Shown: positions 1 to 9,488, numbered from the stretch's first letter. The stretch is 64,000 bases of DNA from Brachyspira sp. SAP_772 (GCF_009755885.1 NZ_VYIX01000001.1:941254-1005253), one strand, 5' to 3'. The notes: generated by a model from the sequence alone, not told the origin. Numbers and translations: made by a program.

Positions 1-760
<760 letters not shown>

Positions 761-768
<8 letters not shown>

Positions 769-1672
769 AAATAAATTTAACAATGGATATATTTTTGCTA
801 TATTAGCAGTTATAATATGGAGTACAAATTTTGTAGCTGCTAGATATCTCGTAGGATTATCCCCTATAGAAATATCATTTTACAGATGGCTTGTTACTTT
901 TTTAGTATTAACTCCTTTTTGTATAGTAAGCTTAATAAAAAATATTCATTTAGTAAAAGGTTCATGTGTAAAAATAATAATAATTTCAATATTGGGAATA
1001 ACTATTTTTAATACTTTTGTATATTTAGCAGCACATACTTCTAATGCCACTAACATGTCTTTAATAGCAACATTATCCCCTATAATAATTGCTATAATAA
1101 ATAGAATTATATGGAAAAAACATTTAAGCAAACCTCAAAAATACGGGCTATTTATAATTATTTTGGGCGTTGTTATTTTACTCACAAAAGGAAGCATAGA
1201 AGTTATAAGCAAATTAAAGTTTTCTATAGGCGATTTATATATGATTTTCGCTGTAACATTATTTGCAATATATACTATAACATTAAGAATTAGACCAAAA
1301 GATTTTCCTCAAACTACTTTTTTCTATCTTATGGTAACAATAGGACTTATACCTTTACTGATATTAATGATTCCAAAATATGTTAGCCATCAAGCACATG
1401 TTTTAAACTTTAATTCAGCACTCGTACTTATATTTATTGGAGTATTTCCTTCTGCTTTAGGATTTATATTTTGGAATATAGCAGTATCAAAAATAGGAGC
1501 AATGAAAGCTAGTATAATATATGATTCTGTACCTTTCTTTTCTACAATTGGTGCTATTATTTTACTTCATGAAAAGCCATATATAGCACAAATAATAGGA
1601 GGAGTTTTAATATTAATCGGAATAATATATTCATCTGTTGCTGATAATAATAAAAAAATAGCTACGAAATAA
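761..1672 (+). CDS. EamA/DMT-family inner membrane transporter
   Basis: This 303-residue protein has about ten hydrophobic segments in two related halves, the pattern of the drug/metabolite transporter (EamA, formerly DUF6) family. The start of the first half (YIFAILAVIIWSTNFVAARYL) is the classic EamA signature. The second half begins around residue 155 (GDLYMIFAVTLFAIYTITLR). Substrate cannot be told from sequence; family members export amino acids, metabolites or drugs. Its ATG overlaps the end of scpA by 8 bases, and an AGGA eight bases upstream lies inside scpA, suggesting translational coupling. The 3' end overlaps the convergent gene at 1662 by 11 bases. Confidence 0.85.
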
Positions 1673-2540
1673 TTTTATGTATTGATTTTTCTATTATATC
1701 CATTTTCTCTTCATATGCATTAGTGCCTTCTATTCTCTGAATGCCGTCATAAGCCTGCCATAATGACACTAATGATATATAATCTTCATCTCTATCTTCC
1801 TCTTTATAATTACCATACACAATAGATGAAAGCACGCATTCAAAATCAGTAGTTATTGACTTATATATATTTATAGCCTTTTCATTATCATCAATCTCTT
1901 CAAAACAAATTGCGGTTTTTATCAAATCAGGCCCAATTAATGCCCTATAGTCTTGCATAACATTAGCAGTAATATAACTTTTATAATGCATAACCTCTGC
2001 CCTGCTTCTAGCATCTCCCGCAATCTCTGAAAAAGTGGATAGTACATCAAAAATATTTCTATACACCGAAGAAGATTTTATTATATTAATTTTATCTTTC
2101 TCAAAATTTGAAACTAAATTATGTGATATTACAGATATAGATTCATAAATATCTTTTATTATTATATTTAATTCTTCTTGATACTTGCCAAAATATAAAG
2201 CAAAAATAAACCTTACAAAATCACCATATAATAAAGCATTATTTATATTTGTATCGAAAGTGATATTTTTAATAGAGTTAATAGTTTTGTGTTTAAACAA
2301 TTCATCTATAACTTTTATCACACTTCCATCATCATAGTAATGAATCTTTGAATATTCTGACACAAATAGTTCTATAGGATTCAACTTTCTTTTATTATTA
2401 TCAAAACTAAACTCTCTTAAATATGATTCTATAGTTGATCTAGCTAAAAAAGTATTAGAAGTGGATATTGCCTTTAATATATCAGAATATTCCCCTTCAA
2501 ATAGTTCTTTTTTTAATTTTATAATATCTTCATTAAGCAT
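1662..2540 (-). CDS. Conserved hypothetical protein coupled to the Rrf2 regulator
   Basis: I do not recognise this family. The 292-residue product is soluble, mostly helical by composition, with no signal peptide or membrane segment. A stretch near residue 215 (AICFEEIDDNEKAINIYKSI) resembles one TPR helix pair, which is weak evidence for a protein-interaction role. An in-frame ATG at 2549 overlaps the upstream regulator, but the GAGGG element is adjacent to it; the ATG at 2540 lies about ten bases after GAGGG and is preferred. It is directly downstream of the Rrf2 gene and presumably co-transcribed, so it may belong to the same stress response. Confidence 0.65.
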   Translation of the reverse strand: MLNEDIIKLKKELFEGEYSDILKAISTSNTFLARSTIESYLREFSFDNNKRKLNPIELFVSEYSKIHYYDDGSVIKVIDELFKHKTINSIKNITFDTNINNALLYGDFVRFIFALYFGKYQEELNIIIKDIYESISVISHNLVSNFEKDKINIIKSSSVYRNIFDVLSTFSEIAGDARSRAEVMHYKSYITANVMQDYRALIGPDLIKTAICFEEIDDNEKAINIYKSITTDFECVLSSIVYGNYKEEDRDEDYISLVSLWQAYDGIQRIEGTNAYEEKMDIIEKSIHKIIS

Positions 2541-2545
2541 AAAAA

Positions 2546-2965
2546 TCATTCCCTCATATCATTAAGTACATCTTTTAATGTAATATGTTTTAATTTATCT
2601 TCCATAGCCTTTTGAACAATTTCAAGTTTTGGCCGCAGTGATGAGGTGATTTTTTTTCCAACAGGGCATTTTTTGTTTGGATTTTCATGAAAGCTAAATA
2701 GATTATCATCATCTAAACTCTCTACAGCATTAAATATATCGAGCAATGTAATATCTTCTATTTTCCTATTTAATGAAACCCCGCCTGTTCCTCTTTTTAC
2801 CGTGATAATGTCTGCTTTTTGTAATTGTATTAAAATATTTCTTATTATAACAGGATTAACATTAACACTTCCTGCAATAAGATTAGAAGTCATTTTCTCA
2901 TCTTTAAAATATACAATACAAACAAGAGTGTGAACTGCTATTGTAAATCTTGAACTAATCTTCAT
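2546..2965 (-). CDS. Rrf2-family transcriptional regulator (YwnA/HypR-like)
   Basis: Rrf2 proteins are small dimeric winged-helix repressors that sense redox state, NO or Fe-S status. The 139-residue protein begins MKISSRFTIAVHTLVCI and has the wing motif VKRGTGGVSL (about residues 56-65), both typical of the family. The IscR/NsrR three-cysteine cluster is missing. There are only two cysteines, Cys16 and Cys100, the latter in an NKKCPVG segment typical of the YwnA branch, so thiol sensing is more likely than a [2Fe-2S] cluster. It is transcribed divergently from the macrodomain/sirtuin genes across 126 bp that holds two palindromes, the likely operators. Relatives of this type are commonly linked to YwnB-like proteins, as found downstream here. 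Confidence 0.85.
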   Translation of the reverse strand: MKISSRFTIAVHTLVCIVYFKDEKMTSNLIAGSVNVNPVIIRNILIQLQKADIITVKRGTGGVSLNRKIEDITLLDIFNAVESLDDDNLFSFHENPNKKCPVGKKITSSLRPKLEIVQKAMEDKLKHITLKDVLNDMRE

Positions 2966-2984
2966 AAGAATATCCTTGAATAAA

Positions 2985-3013
2985 ATTATAATACATTTAT
3001 TTTATTAATGCAA
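2985..3013 (-). promoter_or_regulatory. Probable promoter of the Rrf2 gene
   Basis: On the minus strand a -35 TTGCAT (3013-3008) and a perfect -10 TATAAT (2990-2985) are separated by 17 bases, 20 bases upstream of the regulator ATG. The -35 box lies 8 bp from the nearer palindrome (3022-3042), so a regulator bound there could also affect its own gene. Confidence 0.6.
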
Positions 3014-3021
3014 GAAAATTA

Positions 3022-3078
3022 TTGTAACACTTGACATTACATTAAAACAATATATCATTGTAATAATAACTATTACAA
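3022..3078 (+). promoter_or_regulatory. Macrodomain/SirTM promoter with two Rrf2-type operators
   Basis: A -35 TTGACA (3031-3036) and -10 TATCAT (3053-3058) with a 16-base spacer precede the macrodomain gene. Two palindromes overlap them. Site 1 is TTGTAAC-N7-ATTACAT at 3022-3042 and contains the -35 box. Site 2 is a perfect TTGTAAT-N7-ATTACAA at 3058-3078, beginning on the last base of the -10 box. Centres are 36 bp apart. The same pair occurs before the YwnB-like gene at 4742-4802. Binding by the neighbouring Rrf2 protein is inferred from location and repetition of the motif. Confidence 0.75.
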
Positions 3079-3091
3079 TAGAGGTGTATTA

Positions 3092-3868
3092 ATGGATAAA
3101 CTATTATTTTTAATAGACTTTCTTATGAAAGAAAAGAATTATAAATATGATGAAGATTTAAATAACGCCATAAAAGAAAAAGATGAAGAAAAATTATATA
3201 ATTATTTTAGATGTTTGATGAATATAAGAAGCCCTGATAATATAAGCGAAGAATATTTACAAATAGAAGATGAATATTTGCAAGAGAAGCTTAAAAGTAA
3301 AAAGCTAACTAGTATAGATGATATAAAGCCAATAAAAAATAATTTATATATATGGCAAGGAGATATAACAACTCTAAAAATAGAAGCAATAGTAAATGCT
3401 GCTAACTCTGCTATGCTTGGCTGTTTTGTACCGCTTCACAAATGCATAGATAATGCAATACATAGTGCATCAGGAACTAGGCTAAGATTATATTGCAATG
3501 ACATTATGAAAGGCAATCTTGAAAAAACAGGCGGATGCATCATAACTCCAGCATTTAACCTCCCTAGTAAATATGTTTTGCATACAGTGGGGCCAATAAT
3601 AGAAAATGAAGTTTCAAAAAATGATGAAGGGCTTTTATATAAGTGCTATAAATCATGCTTAGAGACAGCTAAAAATAATAATATAAAAAGTATAGCTTTC
3701 TGCTCAATCTCCACAGGAGAGTTTAGGTTTCCAAATGAATTAGCTAGCACTATAGCGGTTAAAGCCGTGAGAGATTTTTTAGACAATACTGGGTACAATA
3801 TAAAAATAGTATTCAATGTATTTAAAGATTTAGACTATAAACTTTATAACAATATTTTAAATAATTAG
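3092..3868 (+). CDS. Zinc-type macrodomain protein (putative ADP-ribosyl hydrolase)
   Basis: Macrodomains of this type remove mono-ADP-ribose from proteins. The 258-residue protein has a helical N-terminal region (about 1-80) and then a macrodomain starting QGDITTLKIEAIVNAAN (89-105). The loop after it, GCFVPLHKC, places Cys111, His116 and Cys118 as the zinc ligands known from the macrodomains linked to SirTM in Streptococcus and Staphylococcus. The GGCIITPAFNLPSKYVLHTVGP segment is the typical second macrodomain motif. A GAGGTG ribosome site lies five bases before the ATG. The SirTM gene follows after 12 bases, so writer and eraser of ADP-ribosylation are probably co-expressed under the twin Rrf2 operators. 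Confidence 0.9.
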   Translation: MDKLLFLIDFLMKEKNYKYDEDLNNAIKEKDEEKLYNYFRCLMNIRSPDNISEEYLQIEDEYLQEKLKSKKLTSIDDIKPIKNNLYIWQGDITTLKIEAIVNAANSAMLGCFVPLHKCIDNAIHSASGTRLRLYCNDIMKGNLEKTGGCIITPAFNLPSKYVLHTVGPIIENEVSKNDEGLLYKCYKSCLETAKNNNIKSIAFCSISTGEFRFPNELASTIAVKAVRDFLDNTGYNIKIVFNVFKDLDYKLYNNILNN

Positions 3869-3880
3869 AAGGTTAAAAAT

Positions 3881-4735
3881 ATGAATGAACAATTAAATGA
3901 TATTGAATTAACAGAAAAATTAAAATTAGCTATAGAAGAATCAGACTATATACTAATAGGCTCAGGTGCAGGGCTTTCTGCTTCTGCAGGTTTTTTATAC
4001 TCTGGAAAAAGGTTTGATGATAACTTCATGGAATACAAAGATAAATATGGATTAACAGATATGTATAGTGCCTCCTTTTATAACTACCCTAGTCTAGAAG
4101 ACTTTTGGGGATTTTTTTCTTTATTTGTTTATATTAATAGATATGATATTCCAGCAGATGAAACTCATTTAAATCTTTTGGACATAGTAAAAAATAAAAA
4201 TTATTTTGTAATTACAACAAATGTTGATGGAAGATTTGAAGCCGCTAATTTTGATAAAGATAGGTTATTTAAAGTTCAGGGAGATTTTTCTCTTTTTCAA
4301 TGCTCTGTTCCATGCAGGCAAGAAACTTTCTACAATGAAAAATATATAAGAGAAATGCTAAAACAAAGAAAAGATTTAAAAATACCTTCTAATCTTATTC
4401 CAAAATGTCCGTACTGTGGAGCTAATATGTCAATGAATCTAAGAAGCGATGACACATTTGTTCAAGATGAAAACTGGTATAAAGCCAAAGATAAATATAT
4501 AGCTTTTTTAAATGAATCTAATAATAAAAATATTTTGTTTTTAGAACTAGGTGTAGGATTTAATACCCCTGCTATAATAAAATATTCTTTTTGGAGAATG
4601 GCTTTAAAAAATAAAAACTCAATTTACGCCTCCATTAATTTAAAAAATGTTTTCTCTATACCTGATTTAAAAGAGCGTTCTATATGCATAGATGATGATA
4701 TATCCAAAGTATTAAAATATATAAAAAACAAATAA
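3881..4735 (+). CDS. Class M sirtuin (SirTM), putative protein ADP-ribosyltransferase
   Basis: SirTM enzymes use NAD+ to ADP-ribosylate a protein instead of deacetylating it; the described cases modify lipoylated GcvH-L. The 284-residue protein has the sirtuin NAD loop GSGAGLSASAG (27-37), then TTNVDG (Asn114, Asp116). At the usual catalytic histidine position it has VQGD, with Gln133 replacing His; this is the class M substitution that goes with transferase activity. Four cysteines (141, 145, 175, 178) form the zinc module. The macrodomain gene is 12 bases upstream. In known systems a GcvH-L and an LplA2-type ligase are neighbours; neither is in this window, so the target is unknown. Confidence 0.88.
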   Translation: MNEQLNDIELTEKLKLAIEESDYILIGSGAGLSASAGFLYSGKRFDDNFMEYKDKYGLTDMYSASFYNYPSLEDFWGFFSLFVYINRYDIPADETHLNLLDIVKNKNYFVITTNVDGRFEAANFDKDRLFKVQGDFSLFQCSVPCRQETFYNEKYIREMLKQRKDLKIPSNLIPKCPYCGANMSMNLRSDDTFVQDENWYKAKDKYIAFLNESNNKNILFLELGVGFNTPAIIKYSFWRMALKNKNSIYASINLKNVFSIPDLKERSICIDDDISKVLKYIKNK

Positions 4736-4741
4736 TTTTAG

Positions 4742-4802
4742 TTGTAATACTTGACATTACAACTAAAATATGTTACTATAGTTGTAATGATAGCTATTAC
4801 AA
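4742..4802 (+). promoter_or_regulatory. Promoter of the YwnB-like gene with two Rrf2-type operators
   Basis: TTGACA (4751-4756), a 17-base spacer and TACTAT (4774-4779) preceded by an extended TG make a strong promoter. Two perfect palindromes TTGTAAT-N7-ATTACAA lie at 4742-4762, covering the -35 box, and 4782-4802, just after the -10 box; their centres are 40 bp apart. The arrangement copies that at 3022-3078, which implies a shared regulator. Confidence 0.8.
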
Positions 4803-4850
4803 CTCTTTAATTAAAGAAAATATTTTAATACAAAAAAAGGAGAATAAAAA

Positions 4851-5486
4851 ATGAAAATTGCAATAATAGCAGCAAATGGAAAAGCTGGAAAATTGATTAT
4901 GAATGAGGCATTAGAAAGAGGATTAGATGTTACAGCAATAGTGAGAGATAAAACAAAAATCAATAATTCAAAAGTAAAAGTTATAGAAAAAGATTTATTT
5001 GATTTAACAAAAGACGATTTAAAAGAATTTGACACTGTAGTAAGTGCGTTTGGAATATGGGATGAAAAAGAGCTCGATAAACATTCATTAGTTATGGAAC
5101 ATCTATGCAAAATACTTGCAAATACTAATACAAGACTCATGATAGTAGGAGGAGCTGCAAGTTTATACGTAAATAAAGAGCATACTATGATATTAAAAGA
5201 TGCTCCTAATTTTCCAGAGGTTTTTATGGGAGTGGCAATAAGTTCTAACAAAGCATTTGATATATTAAAAGATAAGAAAGATGTTTTGTGGACTTACGTA
5301 TCACCTTCTGCAGATTTTCGAGCTGATGGAGAGAAAACAGGAGAATATAACATAGGCAATGATGAATTATTAGTTAATTCTAAAGGTGAAAGCTATATTA
5401 GCTATGCTGACTATGCGGCTGCTTTTGCTGATGAAATAGTTAATAAAAAATACTTAAATCAAAGAATAACATTCTGTTCAAAATAA
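4851..5486 (+). CDS. NAD(P)-binding YwnB-like protein, copy 1
   Basis: The 211-residue product is an NAD(P)-binding Rossmann protein of the atypical SDR/NmrA-like group. It opens MKIAIIAANGKAGKLIMNEA, a variant dinucleotide-binding loop, followed by a strand and ALERGLDVTAIVRDKTKI. Relatives such as Bacillus YwnB are linked to YwnA-type Rrf2 regulators and to oxidative or electrophile stress; the substrate is unknown. GGAG precedes the ATG by eight bases, and the strong twin-operator promoter is 50 bp upstream. It is tandemly duplicated: copy 2 at 5594 differs at about 16 residues. Confidence 0.82.
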   Translation: MKIAIIAANGKAGKLIMNEALERGLDVTAIVRDKTKINNSKVKVIEKDLFDLTKDDLKEFDTVVSAFGIWDEKELDKHSLVMEHLCKILANTNTRLMIVGGAASLYVNKEHTMILKDAPNFPEVFMGVAISSNKAFDILKDKKDVLWTYVSPSADFRADGEKTGEYNIGNDELLVNSKGESYISYADYAAAFADEIVNKKYLNQRITFCSK

Positions 5487-5500
5487 AAAAACAATAATAT

Positions 5501-5537
5501 AAAGCGTATAAAAGATTATTTCCTTTATACGCTTTTA
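5501..5537 (+). terminator. Rho-independent terminator after YwnB-like copy 1
   Basis: A 12-bp perfect stem (AAAGCGTATAAA, 5501-5512, with its complement at 5524-5535) has an 11-base loop and a short T-rich tail. It lies between the two tandem copies, so copy 2 would depend on read-through or on a promoter I cannot see. Confidence 0.75.
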
Positions 5538-5593
5538 TTTCTAATTTTCTTTAATTAAAGAAAAATATTTTATATAAAAAAGGAGAATAAAAA

Positions 5594-6229
5594 ATGAAAA
5601 TTGCAATAATAGCAGCAAACGGAAGAGCCGGAAAATTAATTATGAATGAGGCATTAGAAAGAGGATTAGATGTTACAGCTATAGTGAGAGATAAAACAAA
5701 AATCAATAATTCAAAAGTAAAAGTTATAGAAAAAGATTTATTTAATTTAACAAAAGATGATTTGAAAGAATTTGACACTGTAGTAAGTGCATTCGGAGTA
5801 TGGGACGAGAAAGAATTTGATAAGCATTCATTAGTTATGGAACATCTATGCAAAATACTTGCAAACACAAATATTAGATTAATGGTGATAGGAGGAGCAG
5901 CAAGTTTATATGTTAATAAAGAACATACTATGATATTAAAAGATGCTCCTAATTTTCCAGAAGCTTTTATGGGATTGGCAGTAAGTGAAAATAAAGCATT
6001 TGATATATTAAAAGATAAGAAAGATGTTTTATGGACTTATGTATCACCTTCTGCAGATTTTCAAGCTGAGGGAGAGAAAACAGGAGAATACAATATAGGT
6101 CATGATGAATTATTAGTTAATTCTAAAGGCGAAAGCTATATTAGTTATGCTGATTATGCTATAGCTTTTGCCGATGAAATAGTTAATAAAAAATACTTAA
6201 ATCAACAAATAACATTCTGTTCAAAATAA
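5594..6229 (+). CDS. NAD(P)-binding YwnB-like protein, copy 2
   Basis: This is a near-identical copy of the gene at 4851 (211 residues, about 16 differences, spread along the chain and mostly conservative such as I/V, K/R and D/E). The cofactor loop IIAANGRAGK is intact and there is no frame damage, so it appears still under selection or recently duplicated. Unlike copy 1 it has no TTGTAAT-N7-ATTACAA operator and no clear promoter upstream, and a terminator hairpin separates it from copy 1. It may be expressed by read-through. Confidence 0.8.
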   Translation: MKIAIIAANGRAGKLIMNEALERGLDVTAIVRDKTKINNSKVKVIEKDLFNLTKDDLKEFDTVVSAFGVWDEKEFDKHSLVMEHLCKILANTNIRLMVIGGAASLYVNKEHTMILKDAPNFPEAFMGLAVSENKAFDILKDKKDVLWTYVSPSADFQAEGEKTGEYNIGHDELLVNSKGESYISYADYAIAFADEIVNKKYLNQQITFCSK

Positions 6230-6243
6230 AAAAACAATAATAT

Positions 6244-6287
6244 AAAGCGTATAAAAGATTATTTCCTTTATACGCTTATATTTTTAT
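6244..6287 (+). terminator. Terminator after YwnB-like copy 2, possibly bidirectional
   Basis: The copy-1 hairpin is repeated here (stem arms 6244-6255 and 6267-6277), followed by a T-rich run on the plus strand. The convergent secA gene ends at 6318, so the hairpin could also serve secA, though the T tract on that side is poorer. Confidence 0.65.
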
Positions 6288-6317
6288 TTAATTATATTTA
6301 ATATTTTTAAATTTATA

Positions 6318-9257
6318 TTAATTCTCTTTATTATCTCTTCCATGACAATGCTTATATTTCTTACCGCTTCCGCAAGGACAAGGATCGTTTCTGCCTATTT
6401 TGTTCGTCATTTTTACTTGAGCCTGTGCTATTTTTGGTTTAGCATTTTGATTATTGTTACCATCCATTGCACTAGCACTGCTTTTCTCTTCAACGCCGCC
6501 GTCAAAGGCACTTTCTCTCTCAGTATTGTTAAATGCATTAGGCATTATTCTCACTCTCATTAAAAGATTAACAAGCTCATTATGAATAACATCCATAGTA
6601 GCTACAAACATTTTATAGCCTTCAAGTTTATATTCTGTAAGAGGGTTTTTCTCTGCATATCCTCTAAGTCCTATACCCTCTCTTAAACTGTCCATAGCAA
6701 ATAAATGGTCTTTCCATCTATTATCTATAATTGAAAGGAATATATTTTTCTCTACTTCTCTAAATATCTTTTCATCTACCTCTAAAGATTTTTTTCTATA
6801 TGCTTCTAATAATATGTTGGTGAGATTTTTTATTGCATTTTCAACTCCGCCTTCAACAGCCTTGTTTGCTGCATCTTCATCTATACCAATCAAATAACTG
6901 TTAAGCCATTTTGTTATCTCCATAGGATCAACTGTTTTTTTGCCGTCTGCTATCTCTCTTATTGTAGAATCAGTTACATCAGAAATAATCTCTTCTATTC
7001 TTGGAGAAATATCATCAGAATAAAGTATATAATCTCTCTCAGCATAAACTGCCATACGCTGCTGATTCATAACATCATCATACTCAAGCAAATGCTTTCT
7101 TATATCAAAGTTTCTGCCTTCAACTTTTCTCTGAGCATTTTCAATAGATTTGTTAAGCCACTTGTGCCCAAGCTCTTCCTCTTCACCCATGCCCATAGCA
7201 AGCATCATGCTAGAAACTCTCTCGCCTCCAAAAAGCCTCATCAAATCATCTTCAAGCGATAAGAAAAATACACTGAGTCCCGGGTCTCCCTGTCTTCCGC
7301 TCCTACCGCGAAGCTGATTGTCAATACGTCTAGCCTCATGCCTTTCACTGCCTATAACATGCAAACCGCCAGCAGCAAGTACTTTTTCTTTATCAATCTT
7401 AGATTTTTCATTTATTTGAGTAATCCTATCTACCTTCTCAAGCATCTCTAAAGCATTATTTTTTTCAGCCAACTCCCTAGCCTCATCAAGCTTACCAGCA
7501 ATAACAAATCTAACAAAAGCCTCTTTATAAAGGTCTATAGATTTTACTTTTTGATTTAACTCTTCTTTTTTGTAAGGGTCTCTTTCTTTAAATGCCCTGT
7601 CTCTCATTATTGTAAGTATTTGCTCTATCTCAGAAACACCCTTAGCAATAGGGTTACCACCAAGAACAATATCCGTACCACGTCCTGCCATGTTTGTAGC
7701 AAGTGTAACAGCACCCGGCTCTCCTGCCTGTGCAATTATCTGAGCTTCTCTTGAGTGGTTTTTAGCATTAAGTACTTCATGAGTGATTTTATGTCTTTTA
7801 AACACTTTAGATAATTCTTCGTTCATCTCAACAGACACTGTACCAACTAATACAGGCTTTCCTGCATCTTGAAGCTCTTTAATATATTTTGCTAATGCCT
7901 CAAATTTTGCCTTTCTTGTTCTATATATTCTATCTGATAAATCCTGTCTTGCTATAGGTTTGTTTGTAGGAATAACTGCAACATCTAGCTTATATATTTT
8001 ATAAAACTCTTCTGCCTCTGTTTCTGCAGTACCAGTCATACCAGAAAGTTTAGGATACATTCTAAAATAGTTTTGGAAAGTAATTGTTGCATAAGTTTGA
8101 GATTCATTTTGTATAGCAACTTTTTCTTTAGCCTCTATTGCTTGGTGAAGCCCATCACTATAACGTCTTCCTTCAAGAACACGGCCTGTAAACTCATCTA
8201 CAATCAACACTTCCCCGTCTGTAACCATATAATCAACATCTTTTTTAAACACTTTATGTGCCTTTAATGCCTGATTAACATGGTGAACTATAGTGCTGCT
8301 TTGTGCACCATAGAGGTTTTCTATATTAAGAAGGTTTTCTACTTTTTTTACACCCTCTTCTGTAAGGTACACATTTTTATCTTTTTCTATTAATACATAA
8401 TCACCAGTACCAGCAACCTCTTTCATTCTCTCATCTGTCTCTGCCTGCTTAAGCATAGGTATAATTCTATCTATCTCATAATACATTTTAATATTTTTTT
8501 CTGCAGGTCCTGATATTATAAGAGGAGTTCTAGCTTCGTCTATTAAAATACTGTCAACCTCGTCCACTATGGCATGATAAAACTTTCTCTGCACTTTATC
8601 TTCTTTTCTCACAACCATATTATCTCTTAAATAGTCGAAACCAAACTCATTATTAGTACCATAAACAACATCGCAATTATAAACAGCTCTTCTCTCTGGT
8701 GAATGCGGTCTAGTATTATCAAGTATTCCAACACTAATGCCAAGCATAGAGTATATAGGCATCATCCATTCAGCATCCCTTTTAGCAAGATAATCATTCA
8801 CTGTAACTACATGCACCCCAAGCCCTGTTAAAGCATTAAGATAAACTGCCAAAGTAGCAACAAGTGTCTTACCTTCACCAGTTTTCATCTCAGCAATTCT
8901 TCCCTGATGCAAAACTGCTCCACCCATTATCTGCACATCAAAATGCCTCATACCCGTAGTTCTTAAACTCGCCTCGCGTACAACAGCAAATGCCTCTGGA
9001 AGCAATTCATCTAATATATCTTGAAGTTTCTTTTTATTCTCTTCTTTTGATAAATCTAATTCCTCTGTCTTACAGCCTATATAATCTTCTACTCTTTGCC
9101 TGAATTCTTTTGTTTTATTAGTTAATTCTTCATTAGTTAATTTCTTTATTTCTTCTTCAAATGTTAATGTCTTCTCTGCTATAGGTTTTAATATTTTAGC
9201 ATCATTTTGTTCTTTAGAGCCAAATATTAATTTAAATACTAAATCCATCGCTCCCAT
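6318..9257 (-). CDS. secA: Preprotein translocase ATPase SecA
   Basis: SecA drives secretory proteins through SecYEG by ATP hydrolysis. The 979-residue protein shows Walker A MKTGEGKT (124-131), the helicase motif VDEVDSILIDEART, the GMTGTAETE segment, NMAGRGTDIVLGG and QLRGRSGRQGD of the second ATPase domain. The extreme C-terminus is the zinc-binding tail CPCGSGKKYKHCH that contacts SecB or the membrane. Length is slightly above the E. coli protein. The ATG at 9257 has GGAGAG about 12 bases upstream; an in-frame ATG at 9248 is the alternative start. It faces the YwnB-like genes, with a hairpin between. Confidence 0.97.
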   Translation of the reverse strand: MGAMDLVFKLIFGSKEQNDAKILKPIAEKTLTFEEEIKKLTNEELTNKTKEFRQRVEDYIGCKTEELDLSKEENKKKLQDILDELLPEAFAVVREASLRTTGMRHFDVQIMGGAVLHQGRIAEMKTGEGKTLVATLAVYLNALTGLGVHVVTVNDYLAKRDAEWMMPIYSMLGISVGILDNTRPHSPERRAVYNCDVVYGTNNEFGFDYLRDNMVVRKEDKVQRKFYHAIVDEVDSILIDEARTPLIISGPAEKNIKMYYEIDRIIPMLKQAETDERMKEVAGTGDYVLIEKDKNVYLTEEGVKKVENLLNIENLYGAQSSTIVHHVNQALKAHKVFKKDVDYMVTDGEVLIVDEFTGRVLEGRRYSDGLHQAIEAKEKVAIQNESQTYATITFQNYFRMYPKLSGMTGTAETEAEEFYKIYKLDVAVIPTNKPIARQDLSDRIYRTRKAKFEALAKYIKELQDAGKPVLVGTVSVEMNEELSKVFKRHKITHEVLNAKNHSREAQIIAQAGEPGAVTLATNMAGRGTDIVLGGNPIAKGVSEIEQILTIMRDRAFKERDPYKKEELNQKVKSIDLYKEAFVRFVIAGKLDEARELAEKNNALEMLEKVDRITQINEKSKIDKEKVLAAGGLHVIGSERHEARRIDNQLRGRSGRQGDPGLSVFFLSLEDDLMRLFGGERVSSMMLAMGMGEEEELGHKWLNKSIENAQRKVEGRNFDIRKHLLEYDDVMNQQRMAVYAERDYILYSDDISPRIEEIISDVTDSTIREIADGKKTVDPMEITKWLNSYLIGIDEDAANKAVEGGVENAIKNLTNILLEAYRKKSLEVDEKIFREVEKNIFLSIIDNRWKDHLFAMDSLREGIGLRGYAEKNPLTEYKLEGYKMFVATMDVIHNELVNLLMRVRIMPNAFNNTERESAFDGGVEEKSSASAMDGNNNQNAKPKIAQAQVKMTNKIGRNDPCPCGSGKKYKHCHGRDNKEN

Positions 9258-9429
9258 ATATAGGTAACTCTCCTTTCTTAAATCAAGATTGCTTAAACAT
9301 TATAAACAAATAAACAACTAAAAATATTCTTTATTTAAACTTAATAATAACATATAATGTAAATATAATAAAGTATAAAAAATTATTTTATTTATGATAA
9401 AATTATAAAATAGAAAAAGCTAAATATAT

Positions 9430-9457
9430 TTGACTTTTTCATTTAATGATATAACAT
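9430..9457 (+). promoter_or_regulatory. Probable promoter of the CsgG-like gene
   Basis: TTGACT (9430-9435), a 16-base spacer and TAACAT (9452-9457) lie about 30 bases before the ATG at 9489. The glmS promoter at 17967-17994 has the same two hexamers and spacer. The rest of 9258-9429 is AT-rich and shows nothing else I can name. Confidence 0.55.
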
Positions 9458-9488
9458 AATAAAAAATTTTAATTATTAATAAAATATT

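Larger units (their letters stand above)
4803..6277 (+). repeat. Tandem direct duplication of the YwnB-like gene with leader and terminator
   Basis: Two units of about 740 bp (roughly 4803-5537 and 5546-6277) each hold a leader with CTTTAATTAAAG, the same ribosome site (GGAGAATAAAAAATG), a 211-codon gene and the same terminator hairpin. The duplicated segment starts just after the second operator, so the promoter and both operators exist only once, before copy 1. Confidence 0.85.
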
